Shown: positions 20,718 to 32,910 of the stretch, piece after piece
How the letters are laid out: each line of letters starts with the position of its first letter
Numbering within the stretch: the stretch's first letter is position 1
Notes under the pieces: model-generated
What the model was told of the DNA's origin: nothing
What the model saw: the letters and a program-made list of their open reading frames with translations, nothing else
Databases searched by the model: none
Assembly (NCBI GenBank): GCA_907165275.2
Contig: OU015679.1
Coordinates: 1,612,001-1,676,000, forward strand
DNA: 64,000 bases
Reading direction: 5' to 3'
Origin: Zygaena filipendulae
Lineage: Eukaryota > Arthropoda > Insecta > Lepidoptera > Zygaenidae
Position numbers and translations under genes: made by a program

Positions 20718-23099
20718 TGTAACTTTCACCCATCTTCATCAATACATGAACAACATCAAAGATGTTGAACATTTTAATTTTTGGCCAATTTCGTCTAATA
20801 GTTAGACCCTGTTTTACGTTGTGTTTTTAAATGACTCCAGTTCTTTTAGGTTGAGATTCGATTCCGTCATCATCCTATCCACATTATTATAATGGGTCGA
20901 GGCTGGGCTTAGGTATTAATTGAATAAAACAACCATCAATTAATTTGACATTTTATTTAAATAATTGTGCATAATATTTCTGTAAGAAATATTTATATTT
21001 AGTACACCCAACTGCGTTTGAGTTGGGTGACACTCGTTCTTTATATGAACTCGTTCTACACGAACGGTTCTATTTTTAAGTGCGAGACTACACTGTACAT
21101 TTATTTAACGTCTGTGCGTTAATAGTGTTGTTAGCCCGGAAGCAGAGAGACTCCAAAGATGATATCCATATTGCGGTGGTACACATAATCACTAATTCAC
21201 GTCTATCGACGTTAGTAGTGTTCGGATACTAAGATAGGAATATGATGCTCATAGAACACCTCCCATACGATGTTTAATTATAATCAACTTGATATTCCAA
21301 TAGGAATACTTACAATGGCTCTCACTACATAACAAGTTTATTATATAGTGAGAGGTGGCGTAGCCCCGTCCTGCGCTACCCACGGTGATGGCCATCCACC
21401 TGCTTATAAGCAGTAACCACCCCCCCCCCCCCCCCCCCCCCCACCTGTGTTGCACAAAGTAGAGAGTTCTCCAAATATGCATAAAGCATTAGTAACCGAC
21501 ATCCGTTAGAGGATGAATCAGCTATATGAGACTGTACGTCCCGTATCAGCAGCAATCGTTGGAGGTCATAATTCGGCGAAGCCGAGACCCCAGGGTACGT
21601 GTCAGCCCGAAGACCGAGGCCATAATGCGGATAGTACCGCGACCTCAACACCATCCCAATAATTCAAATATAAGTATATGAGACCAGTCTCGCCGGACAT
21701 CATAACTTCAGTCGGTCATTTTGTGTTATAGTAGCTACACGTAGCTAAGGCCGAAGCCCAATTGATTGGATCACAACTCGTCCTCATACAACACCCACTT
21801 AGCACTCATTCATTTTGATAAACAAATCGTGTTGAAAAACACAACGGTTTACCGAGATCAAGCGTTAACGACTAGGTCGTCCACAGCCGATCCCCTAGTC
21901 TCTGCACAACGCAACAAAGTCACAAAGCGCATTGACTATAATTATTATGTTTGTAATAAAAAGAAAATAGGTTTATCATGAAAGAAGAGCGTTCAACACT
22001 ACATTGGTGTAGGAAGCGATCCCGCATCTCCAGTCAGCCGCATATTCGTTGATAGTTTTTAAATAACACGGAAGGCGTAGTTATTCAATAGACAAGATAC
22101 AATACGTGCACAACGAAACCCGTCACGGCGAAGACAACTCAAGGCGCGGATTTTTACCTCTCTACGTTATCTTACGCTCGTGACGCGCGACGTCTAACCG
22201 CTCAGGATTAGAGTTCATCGTCGTTGTAAATTCCAATAAATTGAAAATACACGTTTGCATCGAGCCGATAAGATGTGATGAATTATAATTTAATAACAAT
22301 AAAATTACAATCCATACACACCGAAAACCTTCCTTATAATAATATTTGTCTTCGCACAAGATATCCTAACGGACGTCGAACGCGTTGACAAGGCTTTCGT
22401 ACAGAGCGACAAGTCACTAAGTGCGTAAGCTCGTTCGAACTCCCAACTTCATCATCTTTATTGCGAAAGTGGTCGACGGCATTTTCATCTAAGACCTTCA
22501 CGTGAGACTCCAATTTAATTATTTAGATTTGTATAATAATACAATATCTGTATACGAGCTACCACAAAACTAAACTCGTTTGTCAACACTCTATGTTAAC
22601 TTAATATTTAGATAAGCATAATAATGCAAATCTATATTCGAGCCACCACCAAACTCGTTTAACAACATTTAATGTTGTATACGCGACGCGTTGTAAACGC
22701 GGCGCGTTGTCTTCCGCTCGACTCCCCGCCGATGCCACTTCACGACTCAGCCGCCCGCGTGGATACTGGCGGTGCGCTACGCCTGAGGTATGCGGGGGGG
22801 TTGGGGGGTACAAGTCGATATCACCGTTAGATCTGAAATCAAGCACACGGTTATTATATCTTATTATAAACATTTTATTTCATATGAATAATCATTTTAT
22901 TCATTTTAGTTTATGAATTATATATCAATAATCATACAAAATTTAGATTGCGAGTTTATACATTTCAACTTAAGTTTTATAGTGTATTCTATTATAATAC
23001 ATTATACATATAGTGTATTATATTATGATACATTATACATATATCTTTAAAATGCTTTTTCGAATATAAATAAATTTTTGAGCCTCATAGGGCGTCACA
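20718..23099 (-). mobile_element. Divergent giant LTR: 5' LTR of gypsy element
   Basis: About 2.38 kb, TGTAAC…GTCACA on the plus strand, clearly related to the other giant LTRs (for example GGCGCGGATTTTTACC near 22144) but diverged. Because a tRNA-His primer site and leader follow on the minus strand, it is a 5' LTR rather than solo. It contains a C-run (about 21420-21442). No 4-bp target duplication was found, since its partner LTR is not identified. Confidence 0.75.
20782..20870 (+). other. Best-preserved tRNA-His-like segment, divergent LTR
   Basis: Plus strand TCGTCTAATAGTTAGACCC, then ACGTTGTG, then AGGTTGAGATTCGATTCC and GTCAT. This keeps a fair B box (GATTCGATTCC), which the other copies have lost, so both halves of a tRNA-His are visible across the family. 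It supports descent from a whole tRNA rather than a chance A box. Confidence 0.6.
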
Positions 23100-23918
23100 C
23101 TATCCACCTGACTCGTCTGTCGAGATTGTATCGGTCTCAGTCTATTTAGAACAATTGTATGTAATCTGACTATGCTTTCACACCTTCTAGACAAGTTCTA
23201 GTTGAAGAAAAGAAAGAAGTCTATCCATTACAAACAACCAAGGAAACAAACAAAAATGGATCTTATATCCTATCCTATTTATCCTATTTATAAAAGATAC
23301 TGACACAGCACAGGAGTGACACGTACTTTCCATTTCGAAATAAACAATTCCTGCCGAAATATCAAAATTCACGCTGGGAAATCAGCGGGGAAACAGATAT
23401 TTTAATAGGTTACCTAGCAGTAAAATATTACTTATCGTTGAAGGTAAATTATGATAATACTCTAAAACTGATTTTGTTCTCTATACGTATCTATTTAAGT
23501 ATTATTAATGAATGTTGGCATATAATCAAAAAAAGAAAACTGTGACTATTGTTTTAAACAAAATTCGAATTTTGAAAACTAACTTAGAGACCACACTTGA
23601 ATCGCAACCTTTTAATGTGTTATACAAATGCATATTATGTTTAATTAAATTGTTTAAATTACAGGAGGATTACAGAATAATTTCACAGAAAGTACCTTTA
23701 CCTATCTATTTTCTTCAAAAGCTCAATGGTTAAATAGAGTTACTACTGCATTAATTAACATCAAGTTAAATATTGTGTAGTTCCACTACAAATTATTAAT
23801 AAAGACTTACCGCTACCACAATAACCACGAGTATACTCCGCTACTAAGCGCACTAAAGAAGAAATGCTGTAATTGAATACACGCGCATAATTACACATTT
23901 TTAGACTTATAAGAAAAA
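23100..23918. other. Unassigned AT-rich stretch
   Basis: No coding frame with recognisable similarity, no tandem repeat. It lies between the divergent gypsy LTR and the Helitron end. Confidence 0.6.
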
Positions 23919-25890
23919 CTAGATTCGCCCTGTGCGCGAGCTGCGAGCAGCTCGCGAGGCTTTTCCCCATACAAACAACTAATGTTCGGCGGCCATCTTG
24001 AAAAATGACGCAATCGAAAAACTGATTCGATATTCGGCATCAGCGACCCCAAAAACCCCCGGATGCCGAACCTCACCCGGATCGGATCAACTTTTTTTTC
24101 GGCCGCCATTTTGAATCCGCCATTTTGGATTTTTACCACGCCAGGCGTTTGCCTCCCATTGACCTCTATGACATTTGTTTGAGCACCCCCCTCCAGACTC
24201 CTATAGTTTCGGAGATAATCGAGTTTGAATTTTGTTCGGCGGCCATGATTTTTTCCGCCATTTTGAAAAAAAAGTTTCACTATTGAAATTTGCCCAAGGT
24301 GTGAATCAAACTTTGTAAGTAAAAGTTTTACTTTTGATGGATAGTTTCGGCGGGCAGTCAACTCACTACCTGATGAGGAGCAGGAATCGAAGATGTCAAG
24401 GTTTTCCCACAATCACAGAAACCTCCTTTCCACATCTTAAATACATTATATCGACCTAGAGATGCTCCTTCTGGGAGAACAATTATGCTTAACTTTTTTT
24501 CGCCAGCCATTTCGAATCCGTCCGCCATCTTGGAATTATTTATATCCCGATAGAAGAAGATAGTGCACCACCAACTGTACAAATTTTTTTTCAATACCCA
24601 CGGCCGATAGTTTCCGAGCCAGGGCCGAAACAATTTCCCCATACAAACAACTAATGTTCGGCGGCCATCTTGAAAAAAGACGCAATCGAAAAACTGATTC
24701 GATATTCGGCATCAGCGACCCCAAAAACCCCCGGACGCCGAACCTCACCCGGATCGGATCAACTTTTTTTTCGGCAGCCATTTTGAATCCGCCATTTTGG
24801 ATTTTTACCACGCCAGGCGGTTGCCCCCCATTGACCTCTATGACATTTGTTTGAGCACCCCCTACCTGACTCTTTCAGTTTCGGAGATAATCGAGTTTGA
24901 ATTTTGTTCGGCGGCCATGATTTTTTCCGGCATTTTGAAAAAAAAGTTTCACTATTGAAATTTGCCCAAGGTGTGGATCAAACTTTGTAAGTAACAGTTT
25001 TACTTTTGATGGATAGTTTCGGCGGGCAGTCAACTCACTACCTGATGAGGAGCAGGAATCGAAGATGTCAAGGTTTTCCCACAATCACAGGAACCTCCTT
25101 TCCACATCTTAAATACATTATATCGACCTAGAGATGCTCCTTCTGGGAGAACAATTATGCTTAACTTTTTTTCGCCAGCCATTTCGAATCCGTCCGCCAT
25201 CTTGGAATTATTTATATCCCGATAGAAGAAGATAGTGCACCACCAACTGTACAAATTTTTTTTCAATACCCACGGCCGATAGTTTCCGAGCCAGGGCCGA
25301 AACAATTTCCCCATACAAACAACTAATGTTCGGCGGCCATCTTGAAAAATGACGCAATCGAAAAACTGATTCGATATTCGGCATCAGCGACCCCAAAAAC
25401 CCCCGGATGCCGAACCTCACCCGGATCGGATCAACTTTTTTTTCGGCCGCCATTTTGAATCCGCCATTTTGGATTTTTACCACGCCAGGCGGTTGCCCCC
25501 CATTGACCTCTATGACATTTGTTTGAGCACCCCCCACCTGACTCTTTTAGTTTCGGAGATAATCGAGTTTGAATTTTGTTCGGCGGCCATGTTTTTATCC
25601 GCCATTTTGAAAAAAAAGTTACACTATTGAAATTTGCCCAAGGTGTGGATGAAATTTAGTTAGAAACGTTTTCACTTTCGATGGATAGTTTCGGCGGGCA
25701 GTCGACTCGCTACCTGATGAGAAGCAGGAATCGAAGATGTCGAGGTTTTCCCATAATCACCAAAACGTCCCCTCTACATGTTCCATACATTGTATCAACC
25801 TAGAGATGCTCCTTCTGGGAGAACAATTATGTCAATGAGTGAGTGGCAATCCAGCTTTATATATTATAATAATAATATATTCCTATAAGA
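23919..25890 (-). mobile_element. Helitron, non-autonomous, built of tandem repeats
   Basis: The minus strand ends GCGAGCTGCTCGCAGCTCGC (a perfect palindrome), 13 bases, then CTAG and a T flank: the classical Helitron 3' end. A second copy of this end is at 61845-61889. The 5' side contains AAAGCTGGATTGCCACTCAC (about 25838-25857), which I recall from lepidopteran Helitron 5' ends. The exact TC start (about 25890) is provisional, since the base before it is not the expected A. No Rep/helicase is encoded. Helitrons move by rolling-circle replication and leave no target duplication. Confidence 0.65.
23965..25831 (-). repeat. 672-bp tandem repeat, about 2.8 units
   Basis: The landmark ACAAACAACTAATGTTCGGC begins at 23971, 24643 and 25315, exactly 672 bp apart. 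Each unit contains GGCCGCCATTTTGAATCCGC-type blocks. The third unit is truncated at GAGAACAATTATG. Units differ by point changes. The long open frames within (up to 173 aa) repeat with the unit and look incidental. Confidence 0.9.
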
Positions 25891-27792
25891 AAAATTCTCC
25901 AGGACTTCAAACCCATTTACTATGAATTCTATCGACGCCTGACCTCATACTTTTATTGGACTACCTCCAAAACCTTTTACAAAAATATCTGATGGAAGCA
26001 ATAAGACAAGTTTTAGCGAGCAATCTCGAGTATCTAAATTAACCCGTGTAATCGATATTGTCAGGAAATACCTCTAAAATCTTTTGTTTCCATTTATGCC
26101 ATGTAAATTCATAAGAACGCAAAGTCTTGTGCCACAACTTAGTCAATCCAGTCAAACGTGACTGCACATAATAACTTTTTCATTACTCATACTCGGAAAG
26201 TAGGTCTGAAGTTGCCTGAGAAGCGGGTTGAAAGTAACCCTTTTCAGCCCTAGGGAGAATCGCTTTCAACTGACAACTGTCAAATTATTAAAAAAAAACT
26301 AGGTCTATTTTCACATTTCTATTGAACCATGTTTCAACTTTCTATACAGCCAGCGCGATGTAAAATTGAAATAACGTAAAGTTTAAGTAGGTATTAATTA
26401 AAATAAAATTCACTCACTTTTTCTTAAGCTAATTCCTATTTATATTTTTTTATTTTCTTTAATTAATAATTAAAGATAATATTTTTTTTAGGTCGCCACA
26501 ATGTAAATAAAAAATACTGGCTGAATAGCTAGCCGGCCAAAGAAAAAGAAATAGGTGGGAAAGTGTCAAGCGACTATCCGATCTTCACTCATTTTTTCTT
26601 TAGCTAATTCCTATTTTTATTTTGATTTTCCTTGCATTCGTAATGAAAAGCACAGTGTTACCCTCGGGAGAAAGTAACTTAGTAACTTACCCTCGGGAGA
26701 AAGTAACGTAGCGAGGGCGCCAATAGTTCGAGGCACTAAATAAGTCTTTCTCCCGACTTACTTTCACCCCTAGGATAACAATGTACTATTCCATCATCGT
26801 TCCAACCATGTACCTATTGCCCCTAGATGTTCGATTTTATCAAGATTTTATTAAACCATTGTAATACCGGCAATTCCGATTTCTCAAAATCGAATTCGGG
26901 AAAAATACGGGTTTAACCAAGACGTTACTATAATATGGAGCGATCCTACCAGTATCATCCAGTTGTGAAGATTCTTTATTTCTCACGGCCCGTGGAGAAG
27001 GCGTATCTCTAGGCCGCCATGACGCCCAGGATCTGGAAGTGATCCATGACCGTAGTTTCGTTTAACAGGACTCCGAGAATGCTTTGACTGCTTGAATCCT
27101 TAATAATCCCACTTCTGAAATGTTAAATTATTAGCATTAGTAAGGATACCTAGTAAATAAAACAAAGCCTGATTTTAACAAAACTATTCCTTTGTGTCTG
27201 TATTACCAATTATACTAAAAACTCTTTGATATAATTTGTATCAAATTATATAATAATCAAAGCCATTATAGATAAGCAATAGGAATCTCAAAACATGTTA
27301 CGCACAAAGTAATCAAATCTCTGAAGCTAAAGTTAAGCTTGAACAGTATATTTTATGAGAACAATACAGTAATCACAATTATTATTACAAGCATTAAATA
27401 GAGCCAAAACTGTCTACCAATATACTTAACTTTCGATGTTATGATGTCTTCCATCTAGGAAATCACCAGCACCACTGACTCGATCCTTTGTTGCTGCCAT
27501 TATATAAACATGTTCTCCCGCGCGTTTTTCCCGCTATCTCAAATAACATTTTATTTACTCTACAGTCTATGAATTCACAATGTTGCCAGTTATTAAATAG
27601 GAATTGGCCATGGAAATGCCATTTAAATCACTTTAATAAACATTGGTATAATTATTTAAATTAAGAATCGCAATACATAGCATAAGAATCATAATAATAT
27701 TAATCAATTTTAATATATTAGTACAGAATACCTAAATCACTATTCAGAATAGTTCTAAATTAGGTGTTAATCAAACACATAATTCGCTTAAA
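25891..27792. other. Unassigned AT-rich stretch with short direct repeats
   Basis: No recognisable gene. A roughly 50-bp direct repeat (TTCACTCA…TAGCTAATTCCTATTT) occurs near 26410 and 26586. TACCCTCGGGAGAAAGTAAC occurs twice near 26660-26710 and in degraded inverted form near 26740. Confidence 0.55.
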
Positions 27793-28716
27793 TCATTGAT
27801 CAGTATACCCATTTAGTATCGATAGTGCAAATTTGTTGTGTGGGTTTGTATTTATAGGCCTGCTATATAATTTGGCAAACATTTGGGAGGTATCAGTCCA
27901 CCCAGCTGTTCTCCGGATGACGTCCACACTTAGGCCGGAGGCACGTGCAGCCGAGGTGGCTGCGTGTCGCGTGCTGTGCGCGCTAAATATGCTTGTGTCC
28001 GCGCCACTCGCACTAAGCGTTTGTTTGATCCAGCGGCTTAGTGTCTGGCTCGAGGCAGCTTTGTGTGGAGGTTTGTACGTCAAGAAGAGCGAATCTGTAC
28101 TCTGAACTCTCATATTTTTGGTCATGAAAATATAATCTTTAAAAGTCGATACAGGGCAAATTTTTATATTACTCTCAAAGAACGGCAAGGATAATACGGG
28201 TTGTTCCCGACCTGGGGCTGAAGTTTTGATAATATCTGTAATATTTATGTTTACTATATTTGTTTCGAAATTAATGTTTGTTAATTTAATTAAAGATAAT
28301 GTTTGAACTCTATGTCCTGTACAGAGTGCTACCAAGGTGACTAGTTTTTTAGTTATATTTTCTATTGAAATGTTAATATTAGGATACCATAAAGACAGAT
28401 AGTTGAGTACAATGTTTGTATCCCAAGTAATATTATATTTGGGTTTGTTCGGTTTTAATTTATAAACCCCTTTCATCAGACGCTTGATGCAATCGTCTGA
28501 ACCTATTTCTTCGCCTAAAAGTAGAGATAAAGCTGAGCGATGCGAATTTAAAGAACCGAATGAACAACCCTTATTAAACTGCTCATTCAAAAAACATAAA
28601 ACCATTGGCATAGGCAGTTCAAAAACTTCAATATTTCTTTTCGTGCAAAACTCCCACCAGAGTTTTAAGGAGACGCTATACTGACGAATAGTAGCGTCTG
28701 CGAGTGAGGCAAGCAT
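27793..28716 (-). pseudogene. DIRS-like tyrosine recombinase
   Basis: About 307 residues, uninterrupted. Tyrosine recombinases of DIRS-type retrotransposons integrate the circular cDNA in place of a DDE integrase. Catalytic-box features are visible: CTGHRVQTLSLI (first Arg, around residue 135), HSTRHAATSAA (His-x-x-Arg), GWTDTSQMFAKLYSRPI (Trp/His position, then the nucleophile Tyr). It follows RNase H of the same element type on the same strand. No LTR-like split repeats were found, so I treat it as a remnant although the frame itself is open. Confidence 0.75.
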
Positions 28717-29128
28717 TAGTGTGAGCGTTTCAGGCGGACAGCCGCGGCGGGTGAACGACGCCCGGAGAGCTTCGTGGCACCCAGGGTAAGGCTGGAGTGC
28801 AGAGGATGATGATTTCTGAAATTAGATTTTAATGAATCTTTGGTTGGGTTCAGGAATACTATGTCAGATACTAGCAAATTATTTAGTAAAGGAAACCATG
28901 GCTGTGATGGCCAATAGGGGAATACCAAGATTCCTTCGGCTTCGTCGTCTAATATTTTCCTTAAACATTTTAATACTAGTGAAAATGGAGGGAAAGCATA
29001 AAAATATTTGAGGCTCCAGTTTAATGTGAATGCATCCACTGCGGCTGCATCGGGTTCTGGCCACCAAGTTACAAATGTGTCAGATTTGGCATTCGATATT
29101 ATTTCAAAAATCGAACAATTAACTATTC
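28716..29128 (-). pseudogene. DIRS-like RT/RNase H C-terminal fragment
   Basis: Open frame reading TFVTWWPEPDA, DAFTLNWS, YFYAFPPFSL, and VFPYWPSQPWFPLLNNLL, a run typical of the RNase H end of DIRS elements. A stop at 28716-28718 coincides with the first codon of the recombinase in another frame, so the two frames abut. Everything upstream (RT core) is missing. Confidence 0.7.
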
Positions 29129-29242
29129 AAAATACTATAAAAAGTGATTTTAATACAGGGAACTTTCTTTTTTTTTGGATTCGATTAAAAAACACCATAT
29201 ATTTTTTAAATAATGGTTTCTTCGTTTGAAAAACACCATATA

Positions 29243-29663
29243 ACACATACGACAAGATGGGAGATATGAAATAGAAGTATGTCGAGAAACGGACACCAAC
29301 CTGTCAATATCCAATGATTCTAGCTGGCTGTTAAGAGGTAGAATAAAATCGAGACATGTAAACTCAAAAATATATTTTACTTATATTTTAGTTGACAGTT
29401 CTCGTAATGGTAGAGAGGCTATCAAACAATATTATTGTAATTGCTTGGTAGGAAAAAGAACTGTAGGTTGCTGTTGTCATGTGATGTCTATAATATGGTA
29501 CCTAAGCTGGGCGAGGCATCAAGAGAATTTAATACCGCCTGCACAGTTTTTAGATGATATTTTAATAGTTTATGATGAAGTGGACAATGAAGAAAGGACA
29601 AATAAGAGAAATCGTTTTCAATTCATACTCCCTCTGCTTTTTTATAATTCTCTTAACCTCTAA
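29243..29663 (+). pseudogene. SWIM zinc-finger protein fragment
   Basis: Open frame after a stop near 29240, reading SRHVNSKIYFTYI, then the SWIM signature C-x-C…C-x-H in YCNCLVGKRTVGCCCHVM, then SIIWYLSWARHQENLIPPAQF. SWIM domains bind zinc and often sit in transposase-related proteins; I recall similar CxHV…WYLGYARH ends in invertebrate transposon-linked proteins. The N-terminal part is absent. Confidence 0.45.
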
Positions 29664-30082
29664 GAATCTAGTTGGACGGCATCTGAATCTTCAATGTGTG
29701 AATGTCCTACAATAAATTCAGGTTAGTTCTAGTTTACAATTAAGTCAAATGATTATTTAAAGTATATCTTGAAGGGTGTAGGAATGCTCAGATGAGGAAA
29801 ACAAACCTTTTATAATTAAAGTTATTTATTATCAACGTTCTTATAATCTTTATTTTACTTATTTGAGACCATAGTGACATGACGCTACTCTTCTAGTTAT
29901 TAAAAAAAAAACATTTAACTACTAGTGTTGTGCCACACTCATAGGGATGTACCCGCTAACACCTTCTCCTATTATTGAAATTGTTTATAATTTAAAAAAT
30001 ATTTCTTATTCTATGCTTTTAAATTTAAAGTTATACAATGTTTAAGTAGGTGCTTCTTAAATGATATATATTATGAACTTAT
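29664..30082. other. Unassigned AT-rich stretch
   Basis: Nothing recognisable; it would include the 3' end of the copia remnant on the minus strand, but no LTR is visible. Confidence 0.55.
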
Positions 30083-31356
30083 TTACTTAACAATATTTTG
30101 GCAATGGAAATTAAATTTATTATTTAACAATGGTTTTGTAAATATGTCTGCAGTCTGTTTATCAGTAGGACAATATTTAATCTTAATTTTACCCTTTTTA
30201 TAATTTTCATGGATGAAATAATACCTCACATCAATGTGTTTGGATCTCTTATTGAATGAACCGGTTTTGATCAGTTGGATGGCGCTCTGGTTGTCAACAT
30301 GTAATATCATTTCAACTTCAGAACCAATCAACTCCTTTAAAAATGACTTTAGATATATGCATTCTTTACAGCAATCAGCTGCTGCAATATACTCTGCCTC
30401 GGTTGATAACAAAGCTACAATTGGTTGTCGTTTTGAACACCAAGACACAGGTCCTTCTGCTAACATTATCACAAATCCGGTTGTACTGCGTCTTGTCTTA
30501 ATACAATTTGCATAGTCTGCATCACAGTATGCATTCAGTTTTGAAATATCTCCTCCTTTCTTGTACATTATTCCTTTCTGTCTTTTTCCATTTAAATATT
30601 TTAGTATTTTCTTTGCAGCTATCACATCATCTTTTGTAGGGTTTTCTATTTTTCTGCTTGCTTCATTCACAGCTTGACTTATATCTGGCCTTGTTCTTGT
30701 AGATAGGTATAGAAGTCCTCCAATCAGTTCTCTATATGGGAAGTCTGTAGTATCTGTGTTTTGCGTTTCTGTTTTCTTTTCTGTATTACAGGGTGTATTA
30801 ACAGGTTTGGAATCTTCCATATTAAATTTCTTCAGTAAATTTTCAATGTAGTTTTCTTGTGTCAGTGTTATACCTTTCTCAGTCTTCTTAACTTCAAATC
30901 CGATAAAAGTAGTAGGATCATTGTATATTTTTATTTCAAATTCTTTTTCTAGGCAGTTTAAAATCTTTTTTAATGTTTGCTGTTCTTTTGCTATAATAGC
31001 AAGTCCATCATCTACATACATTGCTATTATTGTTGTATTATCTTCATTTGTGAACACACACTAATCTGTTTTGGTACCCTTTAATCCAAGTTTTAACATT
31101 GCTTTTGTAAATCTTTTGTTCCATGTAATAGGAGCTTGTTTTAGCCCATATAAGGATTTATTTAATCGGCAAACTTTTCCAGGTTGTTTTTCATATCCAT
31201 CTGGTATATTCATGTAAACATTTTCTTCCAGCTCTCCATATAAGAATGCTGTCTTAACATCAAATGTCATCATATTATAGTCTTTAGAAGCAGCAAGTGC
31301 AAATAAAGATTTTAAAGTGGACTGACTGACAACTGGACTGTAAATTTCATTGTAGT
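30083..31356 (-). pseudogene. pol: Copia-type pol fragment: RT end and RNase H
   Basis: Reads TFDVKTAFLYGELEENVYM, then the catalytic AMYVDDGLAI, FIGFEVKK, YRELIGGLLYLSTRTRPDI and the copia RNase H (YCDADYANC, STEAEYIAAADCCKE, HVDNQSAIQL, KHIDVRYYFI, DIFTKPL). One in-frame TAG splits it at about 31062, just before the catalytic box. It is cut at 31356 by the end of a giant LTR, so gag, integrase and the RT N-terminus are absent. Confidence 0.88.
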
Positions 31357-31420
31357 TGTAACTTACCCCCCCTCGCGCGACTTTCTCCGATCTACTTCTT
31401 ACTACGATAATCTCTAATTT

Positions 31421-31504
31421 GGCCTGATTGTCTAGTGGTTAGGACTCTAATTTCGTTGTGTGCAGTAACCTATGATCCTTTTAGGTTGAGATTGAACTAT
31501 CGTC
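31421..31504 (+). other. tRNA-His-like segment in 3' LTR
   Basis: Same arrangement as at 17709-17790: TGATTGTCTAGTGGTTAGGA, CGTTGTG, GTAACC, AGGTT, antisense to the LTR. Confidence 0.6.
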
Positions 31505-32475
31505 TTAGTATTTGAATCATAGTTTTTTAGTTTGGTTAAGCTTATAGCTAAGATTCTAAAGTTAATACATGAACGATCTCTAATTTATGCTTAGCGAATA
31601 CACGGACGGTTTTAGATTAGTACACGGACGAATCCCTATTTTTATTGCTTTCGTGCGACCTCTTTCCTAACTTTAGGTGGATGATCTATTTTTAATCTAT
31701 TTATGTGGATGATCTAGTTTTGTTAGTTTGTTTGTGACGACCTGCCTCCCTAACATTATATCGATGCCCTATTTTATTAGTTTGTTTTCCGGCCTAATCT
31801 ATTGGCTTGTAGGCTAAGTTTGAATAATCTTGACCCTTATGTTTGTCTATCCCTACAATCTGTTTTAGTTTGTGTTTGTCGGTTTAACCCCGGTCAACAT
31901 CTCGTCAAAAGCTACCATTCCTGGCTCAGATGGCTCAGACATTGCCAGGATGCATAAATATATATAATAAACCACCCAGACGATTCTATTCCAAGGTCGA
32001 CCAGATTTTGTCCCCTCAGCATGACGCAAGCATTGGCCACAGGAACCTCAAGTACTACGTGAAATGATTGTTGGCACTGCAACCAATCCCGACGTCAAAC
32101 CGAAGGTAAGGCTTCCAGTTAATACATAAGTATTCGCCAGAAGGTGGTATAGCCCCTCCTGCGCTATTCCACGGTGATGACCATCCAGCACAATGCCTTC
32201 GTCACCTCCCCCAACCTGTTTCACAAGGTAGAGGATCATTCTAGATGGTTACATCTAAGATCATTCACCAGCGTCCATTTCAGGAATCCAGTGAGGAGAC
32301 TGTACGTCGCCAGTCCGAAGACTACCGCCGCGTTGGAGCCATGGTGAGCCCTTGAATATGTGCCAGCCCGAAGACCAGGGTTGGGTGGGACCACCACAAA
32401 CCAAACCCCAGCACAGTGATCCAAAATTGTATGTGTGTGTTATCGGAGACCAATCTCTCCCTGGAACCTGGAACT

Positions 32476-32910
32476 TCAGCTGATGAACTCTCTGTCATAC
32501 TGCAAGCAGTAAGGCCGTAGCCTAGCCGTAGCTGTAGAGTTGAATGGCTCTCTCTCCCCTGTGAACCCACTCAGGCATCCAACTCGTTCTGCCACATCAG
32601 AACATTGGCAAGCACATCGTGTTGAAAAACACAAAGGTTGCCGAGAATCGAGCGTCAGCGACGAGGTCGCCAACAGCCGATCCCCCAGCCTCTGCACAAC
32701 GGTCTCGATCGCAAAGCGCAGGGACCTACGTAAGCATACATGTGGTTGCGAGTCACAGTAGCTCCAGTCTGTCTCCGCAGCCAGCAATCGAGCCACAGAG
32801 CGCATTGGCCCATCAGTAATGTTTATAATAAAAAGAAAGGTAAAACAGAAAGAAGAGCGAACAACCCTTCCCTGGTGTAGGAGAGGGCCTGCATCTCCAG
32901 TCAGCCGCAT
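32476..32910 (-). CDS. Unidentified 144-aa open frame inside the giant LTR
   Basis: Same layout as at 10815-11249, with scattered substitutions (IINITDG for ITNIIDG). Function unknown. Confidence 0.25.
   Translation of the reverse strand: MRLTGDAGPLLHQGRVVRSSFCFTFLFIINITDGPMRSVARLLAAETDWSYCDSQPHVCLRRSLRFAIETVVQRLGDRLLATSSLTLDSRQPLCFSTRCACQCSDVAERVGCLSGFTGEREPFNSTATARLRPYCLQYDREFIS

Noticed and set aside
23965..25537. Repeated 90-173-codon minus-strand frames
   Set aside because: They follow the 672-bp repeat period and have no recognisable domain; incidental to the array.
27793..28716. Phage or bacterial integrase
   Set aside because: The tyrosine recombinase follows DIRS-type RNase H on the same strand in insect DNA; a DIRS origin explains it.
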